A stretch of DNA of 28,255 bases from UBA1757 sp045627385 (GCA_045627385.1 JAZQNO010000016.1:1-28255), one strand, 5' to 3'. Positions 1-8,591 are shown, counted from the first letter of the stretch. The notes: generated by a model not told the origin, from the letters alone. Program-made: numbers and translations.

Positions 1-41
1 TGAGCGGCCTGCCGCAAATCTTCCCGGAAATCTTTTGCCGA

Positions 42-1589
42 ATGCCGACGACACTACCCATGACCGATAGAAATCGTTTTTCCCCCGCCCGCAGCGTCCG
101 TTCGAATGACCGCTCCGTCGTCCGTTCGAAGGGCCTCTTCACGAGCCTGTGCCTGATCCTTTGCCTGAGCCTGCCGCTCCAGGCAGCCGTCTATTATGTC
201 TCCCCAGAGGGCGATGACAATGCTTCGGGCACTCTCAGCCGGCCTTTCGCCACCTTGAAGAAAGCCATCTCCATGGCCGGACCGGGCACCTACATCTATC
301 TGCGCGGAGGTACTTATCGCCCCGTGGAGGCCGACATCATGGGCTATCAGTTGAGCGACCTGTATGCCTGTGTCTACCTGCTCAGTGCCAGCGGAACGGC
401 CAGCCAGCCCATCACCATCAGCGGTTACAAGGACGAGAAAGCTGTTATTGATTTCTCTCTGGTCAAGCCGGCCGACAAGCGTGTGAGCGGATTCTTCGTC
501 ACAGGCGATTACTGGTATCTGAAGAATTTCGAGATGATCGGGCTGCAGGTGACTATCGTGGGGCATACCCAGAGCGAGAATATTTCCATGCGGGGTGGCT
601 CCAACTGCCGCATCGAGCGGGTGAACATCCACGACGGCATGGGCATAGGCATCTATTTTACGAAGGGTTCCAACAATCTGGTGCTCAACTGCGACGCCTA
701 CAACAACTATGACCCTGTTTCGGGCAGTGTGAACGGTGACGGCGGCAATGTGGATGGTTTCGGTTTCCATCTGGGCAAACCGGAGTATACGGGCAATGTG
801 ATCCGCGGTTGCCGTGCCTGGCGTAACAGCGACGACGGCATCGACCTGATTTCCAACTATGCGCCGGTGATTGTGGAGAACTGCTGGGTGTGGGAAAACG
901 GCTACGACTCCAATCTGGTGTCGAAGGGCGACGGCAACGGCATCAAGGCCGGCGGCTACGGCATGGGCTCTATTGGCAGCGCGGTGGCACCGGCGCGCAA
1001 CATTGTGCGCAACTGCATCGCCTGGAACAACAAGCAGTCGGGCTTCTATTCCAACCACCATCTTGGCGGTATTGACTGGTACAACAATTCGGCCTATCAG
1101 AACAAGCGCAATTTCAATATGGTGAACCGCAAGTCGTGGCAGGAGGCGGTCGATGTGGACGGCTACGGGCATGTGCTCTACAACAATCTGTCGTACAAGG
1201 GGCGTACGGCCAATTGCGCCAGCCTGGATTTTTCGCTCAGCACTTTGCTGAACAATACGTTCCATCCCGATGTGAGCATTAGTGATGCTCTGTTTGAAAG
1301 CCTTGACGCCACGCAGCTGAAACGCCCGCGTCAGGCTGACGGCAGCCTGCCCGAAATCTCTTTCCTCAAACTGAAAGAGTCGGCCGACGCGGAAAGCCTC
1401 TTCAGCCGCCGCATCGGCTGGCAGTTCCCGTATTACGTGCCGGTGGGTCTAGAAACCGTCTTTGCCGGTGAAACCGATGCCGCGGCATCGTCCGACGAGG
1501 ACTGCTACGACCTTTTCGGCAAAAAAATAGACCCCGAAACGTATCGGGGCCTATATGTGAGAGGTGGAAAGAAATTCCTGAACCTTTGA
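42..1589 (+). CDS. Secreted right-handed beta-helix pectate lyase, PL9-like
   Basis: Likely cleaves homogalacturonan or rhamnogalacturonan by beta-elimination at the cell surface or outside the cell. After a long basic N-region there is a hydrophobic signal segment (about residues 33-48) ending near LQAAVYYVSPEG. Next come the typical beta-helix opening (SRPFATLKKAI, GGTYRP) and Asn-rich coils up to about residue 400. The GDGNGIKAGG block matches the PL9 motif in which Lys (K302 from the first ATG) is the general base, and the nearby SDDGIDL Asp cluster fits the calcium site of that family. The last 27 residues (about 489-515) form a short Gly/Lys-rich tail that resembles the tail of the GLUG-repeat protein at 16433. 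ATG 60 is an alternative start; only 41 bases upstream are visible, so no promoter can be judged. The family call is by remembered motif. Exact substrate is unknown. Confidence 0.85.
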   Translation: MPTTLPMTDRNRFSPARSVRSNDRSVVRSKGLFTSLCLILCLSLPLQAAVYYVSPEGDDNASGTLSRPFATLKKAISMAGPGTYIYLRGGTYRPVEADIMGYQLSDLYACVYLLSASGTASQPITISGYKDEKAVIDFSLVKPADKRVSGFFVTGDYWYLKNFEMIGLQVTIVGHTQSENISMRGGSNCRIERVNIHDGMGIGIYFTKGSNNLVLNCDAYNNYDPVSGSVNGDGGNVDGFGFHLGKPEYTGNVIRGCRAWRNSDDGIDLISNYAPVIVENCWVWENGYDSNLVSKGDGNGIKAGGYGMGSIGSAVAPARNIVRNCIAWNNKQSGFYSNHHLGGIDWYNNSAYQNKRNFNMVNRKSWQEAVDVDGYGHVLYNNLSYKGRTANCASLDFSLSTLLNNTFHPDVSISDALFESLDATQLKRPRQADGSLPEISFLKLKESADAESLFSRRIGWQFPYYVPVGLETVFAGETDAAASSDEDCYDLFGKKIDPETYRGLYVRGGKKFLNL

Positions 1590-1653
1590 TTTTCCTCGGA
1601 AGAGACGGCTCTCTGAACCGCGGGCTCGCCGGTCAGTCGGCGCGTCAGTTTTC

Positions 1654-2223
1654 TCAATCGTAATCGATCTGCAGGGTGACGTAGTTCTTGTCGGCATCGG
1701 CCGTGATGCTCACTTCGCAACGGGTGTAGTAGATGGTTCCGTAGTCTGTCACCTTGTAGATTTTGGTGTAGTACCAGATCCAGTTCTTGTAGTTGTCACC
1801 CACCGAATACATCAGCGCATCGTCGAAGCTCTTGATGTTCTCCGTGCGGAACGTCCTGTAGGTCTCCAGGTCCATGTCGATGTTGTGGTTGGAACCCGAC
1901 GTGTCCTGAGCGGCCGTCTGGGCAAAGAGGTCTTCACCGATGGTGCGGGCGTCTTCGAGCGCGTTTTCAGTGGCGAAATTCACGCCGTAGGGATACAGGA
2001 AGGTGTTCACCTTGTTGGCCGTCATCGTGGCCGTGGGCTTGAGGTCGAGATTGCCGTTTTTCTTGAGGAATTCGACATAGTTCTCGAGGGTCAGCTCCTC
2101 TTTTTCGGGAGTGGGATCGGGATCGGGATCCTGATTGGGATCTTCGGTGCCTCCGCAGGCACTGAAACTGACAGACATCAGCGTGGCTGCCAGCAGCAGA
2201 GATAAAAATCTGAATTTTTTCAT
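1654..2223 (-). CDS. Putative surface lipoprotein with Asp-Pro linker, function unknown
   Basis: This is a 189-residue protein starting at MKKFRF; the upstream ATG at 2265 would add 14 residues ahead of a good signal peptide. The lipobox ends FSAC at Cys21. It is followed by an acidic, Pro-rich linker (DPNQDPDPDPTPEKEE), a composition often seen in Bacteroidetes lipoproteins displayed on the outer surface. The rest is a Tyr/Asp-rich globular region with no motif I recognise. It is the last gene of a minus-strand run after the GH2 enzyme and the Dabb protein, only 20 bases below the Dabb stop, so it is probably co-transcribed with them. A role at the surface alongside the GH2 glycosidase is inference from position. 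It ends convergently with the PL9 gene, 64 bases away. Confidence 0.8.
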   Translation of the reverse strand: MKKFRFLSLLLAATLMSVSFSACGGTEDPNQDPDPDPTPEKEELTLENYVEFLKKNGNLDLKPTATMTANKVNTFLYPYGVNFATENALEDARTIGEDLFAQTAAQDTSGSNHNIDMDLETYRTFRTENIKSFDDALMYSVGDNYKNWIWYYTKIYKVTDYGTIYYTRCEVSITADADKNYVTLQIDYD

Positions 2224-2243
2224 TTTTGATAGGGTTTTGAGGT

Positions 2244-2549
2244 TTAACATTCGAAATCCAGGCAAGTGCGCTGTGAGGTGAAAGGCCGTACGCGGGTATT
2301 GGCCACCTCCACGTGTGCCGGATGTACCGCGTAGCCTTTGAGCGCTTCGGGCGACTCCAGCGTGCTGTCCAGCATCAGGTCGCAGTTAGACGAGGCCAGC
2401 CGGCCGCTGATTTCCACTTTGATGTCCAGCAATCCGGGCACCACGCCCTTGAGGCCTTCCAGCCCTTCTTTGATATGTTGTTTGATTTTTTGTTTCTCTG
2501 CCTCTCCGAGCTCGGGCTTCAAGGTCCAGAGAATGATGTGTCTGACCAT
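2244..2549 (-). CDS. Dabb (stress-responsive A/B barrel) domain protein
   Basis: This is a 101-residue cytosolic protein with no signal peptide. The opening MVRHIILWTLKPE, the central VPGLLDIKVE and the late YAVHPAHVEVAN are the hallmarks of the Dabb family, small dimeric alpha/beta barrels of about 100 residues. The family is chemically diverse, so no reaction can be assigned. The start at 2549 gives the normal family length; an upstream ATG at 2606 would sit inside the GH2 coding end. It lies 11 bases below the GH2 stop and 20 bases above the lipoprotein start, implying one transcript. An intracellular Dabb protein next to a secreted glycosidase may handle a product of the released sugar, but that is only inference. 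Confidence 0.85.
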   Translation of the reverse strand: MVRHIILWTLKPELGEAEKQKIKQHIKEGLEGLKGVVPGLLDIKVEISGRLASSNCDLMLDSTLESPEALKGYAVHPAHVEVANTRVRPFTSQRTCLDFEC

Positions 2550-2560
2550 TGTTTGAAAAA

Positions 2561-5011
2561 TTATTTGGTGTACAGTTTGATGCTTGCCGGTTTCAGCCCA
2601 TCGCACTTGGCCGTGACGGTGACGGTGCCGGCCTCGATGTCGGAGCGCAGGATGGCCAGCACGCTGCCATTGAACAGGCTGCGGCGGTCGACTGCATTCA
2701 GCTCGTGAGAACGCTGGTTGCCGTTGCCCATAGCGGCGATGGTGGCGGCATCGCCCTTGAGGCTGAGCTGCACTTCGCCGGTGGCGGTGGCTACGCGGCG
2801 GCCCTTGCTGTCGACCGCATAGATGCGCAGGTGCTGCAGATCCACACCGTCGGCTTTCCAGTCGGTGTATTTGACGCCCTTGGCGGCCAGCGGCTTGTCG
2901 GCTTCGATTTTCAGAGACACCGCCTTGCCGGTGGTCTCGATGCGGTGGCGGGCCACCACTTTGCCTGCGGTGCGGGCGACAGCCTCGCAGTAGCCGTCTT
3001 CATAGACGATGTCGGTCCAACGTATCTGGTTGCGCATCTTGGCGTTGTCGCGCGGGTTGATCTGGGTGCCGCAGCTCTTGCCGTTGACGAAGAGTTCCAC
3101 TTCGTCAGCGTTGGTGTAGGTGGTGATGTTCAGCTTCTGGCCGGGCTCGCGGTTCCAATGGTCGCTCTGGCCGTCGTTGCCCACCTGCACGCCGTTCCAC
3201 ATGATGCCTCCCTGGTTTTCGGTGACGGCGATGTGCACCACGGGCTCGTCTTCCTTGAAGAAGGAGCGCATGTAATAGGCCTTCGGCTTGGGTTCGAGCG
3301 AGAGGTCAATGACGCCCTGCGCCCAGCCCTTGGCCGGCCAGCCCTGGCTTTCTCCCAGATAGTCGATGGCACCCCAGTAGGCCAGACCGATGACTTTGTC
3401 GAGATCCATGGCGAAATAGTTCTCGCCCATGGCCGAAACGCTGGCTTCGCTCTGGTAGAAAGTCATCCAGGGGAATCTGCGGCCGTCGCCGGGGAAGTAC
3501 ATGTAGCGGTAGTTGTACGACTGGAAATCGGTCACCATGGCCAGATTGCAGGGCAGAGAGTCGGTCTCCCAGTTGCGGTAGCGCGGATGCATGGCCACCG
3601 TGACTTTGCGGGTGGTGTCGTAGCGCTGGATGAGGGTTTTCATGAGTTGGAACATGGTCACGCCGAAGTCGTTGAAAGGCTGGTCACTGTATGACTGCAG
3701 TTCGTTGCCCAGCGACCAGGCCACCACGCAGGGATGGTTGCGGTCGCGGGTGATGAATTCGGGCACGTGGGTCTGCCACAGTTCGCTGAAATGTTTGCGG
3801 CCGGCGCCCACATAGGTGTCGTTCCACTTGTCGTAGAGTTCGTCCACCACCAGTATGCCGTACTGGTCGCAGAGGTCGAGGAAGGATTCGGAATAGGGGT
3901 TGTGCGAACAGCGGATGTGGTTCAGACCGAAGTCTTTCATCAGCTGGATGCGCTTTTCGATGGCGCGGGGGTAGGCGGCTGCGCCGAGAGCGCCCAGGTC
4001 GTGGTGGTTGGCATAACCTTTGAGCAGGACTTTTTCGCCGTTGAGCAGCAGGCCTTTGCCGGGCACGATTTCAACGGTGCGGATGCCGAAACGGCTGCTG
4101 TAGCTGTCGGCCACGGTGCTGTCTTCGCGCAGCAGTTCCACCTGCACGCTGTAAAGCTCGGGTGTTTCGCAGCTCCAGAGCTGAGGCTGCGGAATGGCGA
4201 TTTCGGGAAGCTGCATCTCTTCGCCCACGCGGAAGTTGCGGTTGCGCTTGAGGTTGTAGATTTCGTCGCAGACCACTTTTCCCTGAGGGTCGCTCAGGCA
4301 GACGTGCATCAGAAGGAAGTTCTGCTTGGTCTGGCACATCACGTTGGCGCCGATGTTGACGGCTTGGTTGTCGCGGGTGGTGATGTAGAGAGGGTGGCGC
4401 AGGAAATGGATCTGCGGGTCTTTCAGATAGAGGTTCACGTCGCGGAAGAGTCCGCCGCCCGTGTACCAGCGTGAATTCTTGGGGTCGCCCTGGTGGCAGA
4501 CGACTTTCAGTTCGTTGTCACGGCCGTAGTCGAGCTTGCGGCTGAGGTCGATTTCGAAACCGAGGTAGCCGTAGTCGGTGCCGCCCACGAGCTGTCCGTT
4601 GAGATAGACGTCGGCCACATACATGATGCCTTCGAAGTCGAGGATGACCTGTTTGTCTTTCCATTCTTCGGGAGCGTTGAGGGTCTTGGTGTAGATGCCG
4701 TCGTTGAGTTCTTTGAATCCGCGGGCCGACAGACGGCTCTTGATGTTGGCGCCTGCGTCGGTGTTGTCGCCGCGTTCATCGGCGCCCGGGGCCACCCAGT
4801 CCTGTTCGATGAGGTAGTCGTGGGGCACGTTGACGGTTTCGGTGATTCCGGTCCCCAGGTTCTGGAAGGTCCATCCGCGGTTGAGCGAAATCTTTTCGGC
4901 CGCCTTGGCTCCGGCGGGTGCGACAAGGGCGGCGAGGACCGTCAGGAGGATGATGCTGCAGAGGCTGCCGGTGCGGTGGCTGGAGCTGCTGAAACGTCTG
5001 TCTGTAGCCAT
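2561..5011 (-). CDS. Secreted glycoside hydrolase family 2 (beta-galactosidase-like)
   Basis: This 816-residue exo-glycosidase probably releases beta-galactosyl or related terminal sugars in the periplasm. The chosen start, MATDRRF, gives a signal peptide with a hydrophobic core SIILLTVLAALVAP and cleavage near AKAAEK. Domain order is the GH2 sugar-binding jelly roll (about 40-200), the Ig-like domain (about 205-325), the TIM barrel (about 330-600) and C-terminal beta domains of the DUF4982/GH2-C type. The barrel carries the GH2 block IRCSHNP. The acid/base is E437 in SLGNEL, and the likely nucleophile is E522 in YQSEAS, 85 residues later, as expected for the family. It heads a three-gene minus-strand operon with Dabb and lipoprotein genes and has a good promoter at 5111-5141. 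Sugar specificity cannot be read from the sequence; beta-galactosidase, beta-glucuronidase and others share this layout. Confidence 0.9.
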   Translation of the reverse strand: MATDRRFSSSSHRTGSLCSIILLTVLAALVAPAGAKAAEKISLNRGWTFQNLGTGITETVNVPHDYLIEQDWVAPGADERGDNTDAGANIKSRLSARGFKELNDGIYTKTLNAPEEWKDKQVILDFEGIMYVADVYLNGQLVGGTDYGYLGFEIDLSRKLDYGRDNELKVVCHQGDPKNSRWYTGGGLFRDVNLYLKDPQIHFLRHPLYITTRDNQAVNIGANVMCQTKQNFLLMHVCLSDPQGKVVCDEIYNLKRNRNFRVGEEMQLPEIAIPQPQLWSCETPELYSVQVELLREDSTVADSYSSRFGIRTVEIVPGKGLLLNGEKVLLKGYANHHDLGALGAAAYPRAIEKRIQLMKDFGLNHIRCSHNPYSESFLDLCDQYGILVVDELYDKWNDTYVGAGRKHFSELWQTHVPEFITRDRNHPCVVAWSLGNELQSYSDQPFNDFGVTMFQLMKTLIQRYDTTRKVTVAMHPRYRNWETDSLPCNLAMVTDFQSYNYRYMYFPGDGRRFPWMTFYQSEASVSAMGENYFAMDLDKVIGLAYWGAIDYLGESQGWPAKGWAQGVIDLSLEPKPKAYYMRSFFKEDEPVVHIAVTENQGGIMWNGVQVGNDGQSDHWNREPGQKLNITTYTNADEVELFVNGKSCGTQINPRDNAKMRNQIRWTDIVYEDGYCEAVARTAGKVVARHRIETTGKAVSLKIEADKPLAAKGVKYTDWKADGVDLQHLRIYAVDSKGRRVATATGEVQLSLKGDAATIAAMGNGNQRSHELNAVDRRSLFNGSVLAILRSDIEAGTVTVTAKCDGLKPASIKLYTK

Positions 5012-5110
5012 AGTGTAGCGGGTTTGATGTTGGTTCCGATAGTTTTTGACAGGTGGATGGTCCGATTGTCCCGGGGAGGGCAGGGCTCCGTTCCTGCCAT
5101 TTCGAATGGA

Positions 5111-5141
5111 CAAAAATAGGAGATATTATCGGTATGTGCAA
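5111..5141 (-). promoter_or_regulatory. Promoter of the GH2-Dabb-lipoprotein operon
   Basis: On the minus strand, TTG (5139-5141) and TATTTTTG (5111-5118) are separated by 20 bases, matching the Bacteroidetes TTTG / TAnnTTTG consensus. It would give an untranslated leader of about 90 bases before the GH2 start at 5011. Confidence 0.65.
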
Positions 5142-5182
5142 CTGTTTTTCCGATTCCTTCGCTCTCCGGGATTTTCCCGTGC

Positions 5183-6106
5183 TCAGTTCCGTCCGTCGCG
5201 CCGGGGCTGGCTGTCGTCTTTGACGATGGCGGTGACGCGGGGCTCGCCCTGGCCCGGGAGCGGTTTGTAAACCGTTATCCAACAATAGCCGGAGCGGTCC
5301 TCCTGCTTTTCTCCGGAGCGGTCCTCCTGCTTTTCTCCGGACGGTTCTCCTGCTTCTCCGAGCTCTTCGAAACGGCACCAGAAACGGTAGTTGAGACCGG
5401 CCACGACTTGGGTGGAAACGGAGAGGGGCGTGTAGACGGTGAGGCCGTCGTCGTCGGTGGCGCAGCGGAACATGGCCATTTCTTCCTCGCTGATGTCACG
5501 CTGCCGGCCATAGGCTCCGACGAGCTGGTGGCGGAAGGCCAGCACTGCGAACTTCTCCAGACGGATGCGCATTTGGTCTTCTTCCCAGCACTTCACTTCC
5601 TTGAGCTTGCCTTTTTGGATTCTGTAGCCCCTGACGCGGCTGTCGAAGGCCGAGTTGGAGGCTGTCTCGATGAGAATGCCGCTGCCGTTGATGCAGTACC
5701 AGTCTCTTTCGCCGCCTTTGGCCAGATGGATGAGCGATCCGTCTTCGGGACGGATGGTGCAGATGTCGTAGAGCCGGTAGTCGCCGTTGTCGAACTGGTC
5801 GCCGATGAGCAGTTCGGGGATGCTGTCGCCATCGATGTCTTTCTCGACGAAACCGGCCAGCTCCGACGAATAGGCGTAGACGGGGCTGAGACCGAGTTCT
5901 TCGGGGGCCATCCCTTCCCAACGGCACTGATATCCCTGTACGATGAACGACACGAGGTCGGCGTAGCCGATGCGGCCGTTTTCGATCATGTCTTCTTGGG
6001 TGGTGCCGGTGGCGGAACCGTTGCCGTTGCCGTTGCGGCGGCTGCCGCAGGCCGTGAGCGCGAGCAGGCAGGCGACGGCCAGAACTGTTGCATTGTTTCT
6101 TTTCAT
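5183..6106 (-). CDS. Lipoprotein with EF-hand-like loop and cystatin-like C-terminal region
   Basis: This 307-residue lipoprotein has a lipobox ending LTAC at Cys20, followed by a Gly/Asn linker. Residues 90-98 (DIDGDSIPE) form a Dx(D)GDxxxE calcium-loop pattern of the type seen in FG-GAP-like proteins. Near the C-terminus, QVVAG at 233-237 is followed by an Arg/Trp-rich strand (LNYRFWCRFEEL), a loop, and a second strand (YCWITVYKPLP). That order is the hallmark of cystatin-type cysteine protease inhibitors. The loop between the strands is lengthened by two exact copies of SGEKQEDR plus a shorter third copy. Protease inhibition is inference; a cystatin fold also serves non-inhibitory roles in bacteria. 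It has its own candidate promoter and is probably a single-gene unit. Confidence 0.75.
   Translation of the reverse strand: MKRNNATVLAVACLLALTACGSRRNGNGNGSATGTTQEDMIENGRIGYADLVSFIVQGYQCRWEGMAPEELGLSPVYAYSSELAGFVEKDIDGDSIPELLIGDQFDNGDYRLYDICTIRPEDGSLIHLAKGGERDWYCINGSGILIETASNSAFDSRVRGYRIQKGKLKEVKCWEEDQMRIRLEKFAVLAFRHQLVGAYGRQRDISEEEMAMFRCATDDDGLTVYTPLSVSTQVVAGLNYRFWCRFEELGEAGEPSGEKQEDRSGEKQEDRSGYCWITVYKPLPGQGEPRVTAIVKDDSQPRRDGRN
5291..5359. repeat. In-frame 24-base tandem repeat inside the cystatin-like gene
   Basis: There are two perfect 24-base copies (5291-5314 and 5315-5338) and a third copy of 21 bases with changes (5339-5359). Each perfect copy encodes eight residues, SGEKQEDR, on the minus strand, so copy-number changes keep the frame. 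Confidence 0.9.
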
Positions 6107-6128
6107 CGGATGAGTTCGTTTGCAGAGA

Positions 6129-6136
6129 CAAAAATA
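6129..6136 (-). promoter_or_regulatory. Candidate minus-7 box of the cystatin-like lipoprotein
   Basis: TATTTTTG on the minus strand lies 22 bases above the lipoprotein start at 6106. No good TTG is seen at the usual distance, so support is partial. Confidence 0.4.
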
Positions 6137-6174
6137 CGAAAAGTTTCCGGTCTGTCCGGCTCTCCACGGAAAAC

Positions 6175-6205
6175 TTGTGAAAACGGAAGAATCGTCTTAC
6201 ATTTG
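6175..6205 (+). promoter_or_regulatory. Promoter of the SGNH esterase gene
   Basis: TTG (6175-6177) and TACATTTG (6198-6205) are spaced by 20 bases, a full match to the Bacteroidetes promoter pattern, about 36 bases before the start codon. It lies back to back with the lipoprotein promoter. Confidence 0.65.
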
Positions 6206-6241
6206 TGCAACGGACGGTTTCCGCCGTCAACCGTAAACCAC

Positions 6242-7672
6242 ATGTCAACGATGAAGCATTCCCTTTTCAGAAAACTCTCCCGCCTGACGGCGCTGACGCT
6301 TGCCGTTGCCGCCTTGTTTTCCTGCCGGGACAGCCGGCCCGAAGCCACTCTGTATGTGGCCGGCGATTCCACGGCGCAGACCTATAACCCCGAAAAGACC
6401 GTGCAGCGCGGTTGGGCGCAGATGCTGCCTCTGTTTTTCGAAGACAACATCCACGTGGAGAACCGCGCCATAGCCGGACGCAGCAGCAAATCCTTCCGTG
6501 CCGAAGGCCGCTGGGACAAAATCCTGGAAGACCTCAAGCCCAGCGATTTCGTGCTGATACAGTTCGGCCACAACGACACCTCCACCAAACCCGAACGTCA
6601 GGCCCTGCCCGACGCTTACCGCCACAACCTCATCCGTTTCGTCGAGGAAGTGCGTGAGCGTGAGGCCACACCGCTGCTGGCCACCTCCATCGCCATGTGC
6701 ACCTTCGACTCTACCGGCACTCTGGTGAACCGCCGCCTGAAACAGTATCCGCAAATCATGCGCGAAGTGGCTGACAGCATGGACGTGCCCTTGCTCGACA
6801 TGCATCGCCTCACCTCTGAGCTCATCCGGCAGCTCGGACCAGTGGAAGCCAAAAAACTCTATCTCTATGTGCAGCCCGGCGAAGACCCGGCGCATCCCGA
6901 CGGCCGCGACGACGACACCCATCTGCGCGAGCGTGGCGGTCTGGAATATGCCAACATCGCCATTCAGGAATTCAAACGGCTCAGGATCAAACCCTTCTGC
7001 CGTTCCATACGCAAAGACGTCATCCTGGCTCAAGACGAATTCGAGTCGCAGGCCAGTCTCGACAGCTGGTTCCTAGAGGCCGACACCGCCGCCGGACAGG
7101 CCCTGCTGTCGGTCCGTCAGGGCGAACTCCATCTGCAGGCGCCCAAAGGCGCAACCCTCTGGTACGACCGCCGTTTCCAGGGCAATCTGTTCTTCGAATT
7201 CGAATCGTGCCTCGTGGAAGACTCCTGCGGCTACGACCGCCTGAGCGACATGAACTGTTTCTGGATGGCCGTCGATCCGCAGCATCCCTTCGACCTGAAG
7301 GCCGGCACCGACAGCCGCGCAGGTGTGTTCGTCAACTATTACCGGATGAACATGTATTACCTCGGTTACGGAGGCAACCGCAACACCACCACCCGTTTCC
7401 GCCGCTACGAAGCCAGCGAGGAGGCCGTGACCGATGTCCAGGCCCGTCCCGCCATTCTCACCGAATACACCGATGCCGCGCATCTGCTGCAGGCCAACCG
7501 CTGGTACAGCAACCGCATCGAAGTCTGCGACGGCCGCGTGCTCTACTGGATCGACGGACGTCTGCTGGTGGACTACAGCGACGCACAGCCCTACGACGAG
7601 GGCTGGTTCGCCTTCCGCACCACCCAGGCTCACAGCGCCTACCGCCATTTCCGTGTGGGTTTCCTCGACTGA
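6242..7672 (+). CDS. SGNH/GDSL esterase (rhamnogalacturonan acetylesterase-like) with C-terminal DUF6250-like domain
   Basis: Probably removes acetyl groups from pectin such as rhamnogalacturonan, opening it to lyases and glycosidases. A signal peptide with a lipobox-like ending (ALFSC, Cys near 28) precedes the SGNH domain. Block I is AGDSTAQ with nucleophile S43, block II has AIAGRSS, block III has GHNDTS, and block V is DDTH with D224 and H227. Residues about 260-476 form a second, beta-rich domain (SDMNCFWMAVDPQHP, MYYLGYGGNRNTTTRFRRY). This domain resembles the DUF6250 sugar-binding-like domain found in Bacteroidetes polysaccharide enzymes. ATG 6251 (MKHSLF) is an alternative start. The position near PL9 and GH2 genes supports a pectin role. 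The pairing of the two domains in one chain is known in the phylum, though the second domain's job is not established. Confidence 0.85.
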   Translation: MSTMKHSLFRKLSRLTALTLAVAALFSCRDSRPEATLYVAGDSTAQTYNPEKTVQRGWAQMLPLFFEDNIHVENRAIAGRSSKSFRAEGRWDKILEDLKPSDFVLIQFGHNDTSTKPERQALPDAYRHNLIRFVEEVREREATPLLATSIAMCTFDSTGTLVNRRLKQYPQIMREVADSMDVPLLDMHRLTSELIRQLGPVEAKKLYLYVQPGEDPAHPDGRDDDTHLRERGGLEYANIAIQEFKRLRIKPFCRSIRKDVILAQDEFESQASLDSWFLEADTAAGQALLSVRQGELHLQAPKGATLWYDRRFQGNLFFEFESCLVEDSCGYDRLSDMNCFWMAVDPQHPFDLKAGTDSRAGVFVNYYRMNMYYLGYGGNRNTTTRFRRYEASEEAVTDVQARPAILTEYTDAAHLLQANRWYSNRIEVCDGRVLYWIDGRLLVDYSDAQPYDEGWFAFRTTQAHSAYRHFRVGFLD

Positions 7673-7692
7673 TTTCTGTGAAGATTTCCTTA

Positions 7693-7722
7693 TTGGCTTT
7701 TCCGCAGATATGAGTATCTTTG
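7693..7722 (+). promoter_or_regulatory. Promoter of the SDR gene at 7764
   Basis: TTG (7693-7695), a 19-base spacer and TATCTTTG (7715-7722) match the Bacteroidetes consensus. The leader would be about 35 bases long. Confidence 0.65.
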
Positions 7723-7763
7723 TCGAAAGTTCAAACTCATTTTTTAATCAATCATACACTAAT

Positions 7764-8534
7764 ATGAAGAATTACTTCGATCTCACCGGTCAGGTAGCCG
7801 TCGTCACCGGCGCTTCCACCGGTCTCGGACTCCAGATGGCCAAGGCTTTCGCCAGCCAGGGTGCCAATCTTGTGCTTCTCGCACGTCGTATGAATCTCCT
7901 CGAGGAAAATGCCAAGGCCATCAACGCCGAATTCGGCGTGGAAGTGCTGCCTTTCGCCTGTGACATCACCAGCACCGAAATGGTCCAGGCCGCCGTCAAG
8001 GCCACCATGGACAAGTTCGGCCGCGTGGACATCCTCATGAACAACGCCGGTACCGGTGCTGTGGCTCCCGCCGAGGACATCACCGACGAACAGTTCAAGA
8101 ACGAACTCAACATCGACCTTTTCGGCACCTTCAACTGCGCCCGCGAGTTTGGCAAGGAAATGATCAAAGCCGGTTACGGCCGCATCATCAACATCGCTTC
8201 GATGTACGGACTGGTCGGCAACATCATTTGCGGCAGTGCTCCCTATCATGCAGCCAAAGGCGGTGTGGTCAACCTCACCCGCGCCCTCGCAGCCGAATGG
8301 GGCAAGAAAGGCGTCACGGTCAACAGCATCTGCCCGGGTTATTTCTATACCGACCTCACCACCGCCACCCTCGACTCCGATTTCTTCCAGGCCATCGCCA
8401 AGCAGAGCATTCCGCTCGGCCGCTACGGCAAGGAAGGCGAACTCAACACCTGCGCCCTGTTCCTGGCTTCTCCCGCCAGCACCTATGTCAACGGCCAGAA
8501 CATTGCCGTCGACGGCGGTTACACCTGCATCTGA
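7764..8534 (+). CDS. SDR-family NAD(P)-dependent oxidoreductase, gluconate 5-dehydrogenase-like
   Basis: This is a 256-residue cytosolic classical short-chain dehydrogenase. The Rossmann motif TGASTGLG is at about residues 15-22 and NNAG at about 93. The catalytic Ser lies in INIASMYG and the Tyr/Lys pair in YHAAKGG. The C-terminal INVDGGYT-like end (IAVDGGYT) is typical of the group that includes gluconate 5-dehydrogenase, 3-ketoacyl-ACP reductase and uronate-pathway reductases. Given the pectin enzymes just upstream, reduction of a uronate- or hexulosonate-derived keto sugar is plausible but is inference; no residue in the sequence fixes the substrate. It has its own promoter and a strong terminator 58 bases after the stop, so it is monocistronic. 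Confidence 0.88.
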   Translation: MKNYFDLTGQVAVVTGASTGLGLQMAKAFASQGANLVLLARRMNLLEENAKAINAEFGVEVLPFACDITSTEMVQAAVKATMDKFGRVDILMNNAGTGAVAPAEDITDEQFKNELNIDLFGTFNCAREFGKEMIKAGYGRIINIASMYGLVGNIICGSAPYHAAKGGVVNLTRALAAEWGKKGVTVNSICPGYFYTDLTTATLDSDFFQAIAKQSIPLGRYGKEGELNTCALFLASPASTYVNGQNIAVDGGYTCI

Positions 8535-8591
8535 CCGCTTGATTCCTTTGGGGGACGCTCCTTTCGAGCCTGCCCCGCAAGCCCGATATCG

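Noticed and set aside
54..1265. Minus-strand 403-residue open frame opposite the PL9 gene
   Set aside because: Antisense shadow of a GC-rich coding gene, rich in His/Ala/Val, with no motif; the plus strand has signal peptide and PL9 motifs.
1627..1642. Weak stem-loop between the PL9 and lipoprotein stops as a shared terminator
   Set aside because: Only a five-base stem with no T-run directly after it; not convincing as an intrinsic terminator.
2549..4474. Plus-strand frames of 381 and 246 residues opposite the GH2 gene
   Set aside because: Antisense translations with His/Val/Ala bias and no recognisable domains; GH2 catalytic residues lie on the minus strand.
42..7672. A canonical polysaccharide utilisation locus
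   Set aside because: Pectin enzymes are present, but there is no SusC/SusD pair, hybrid sensor or ECF sigma/anti-sigma pair in the window.
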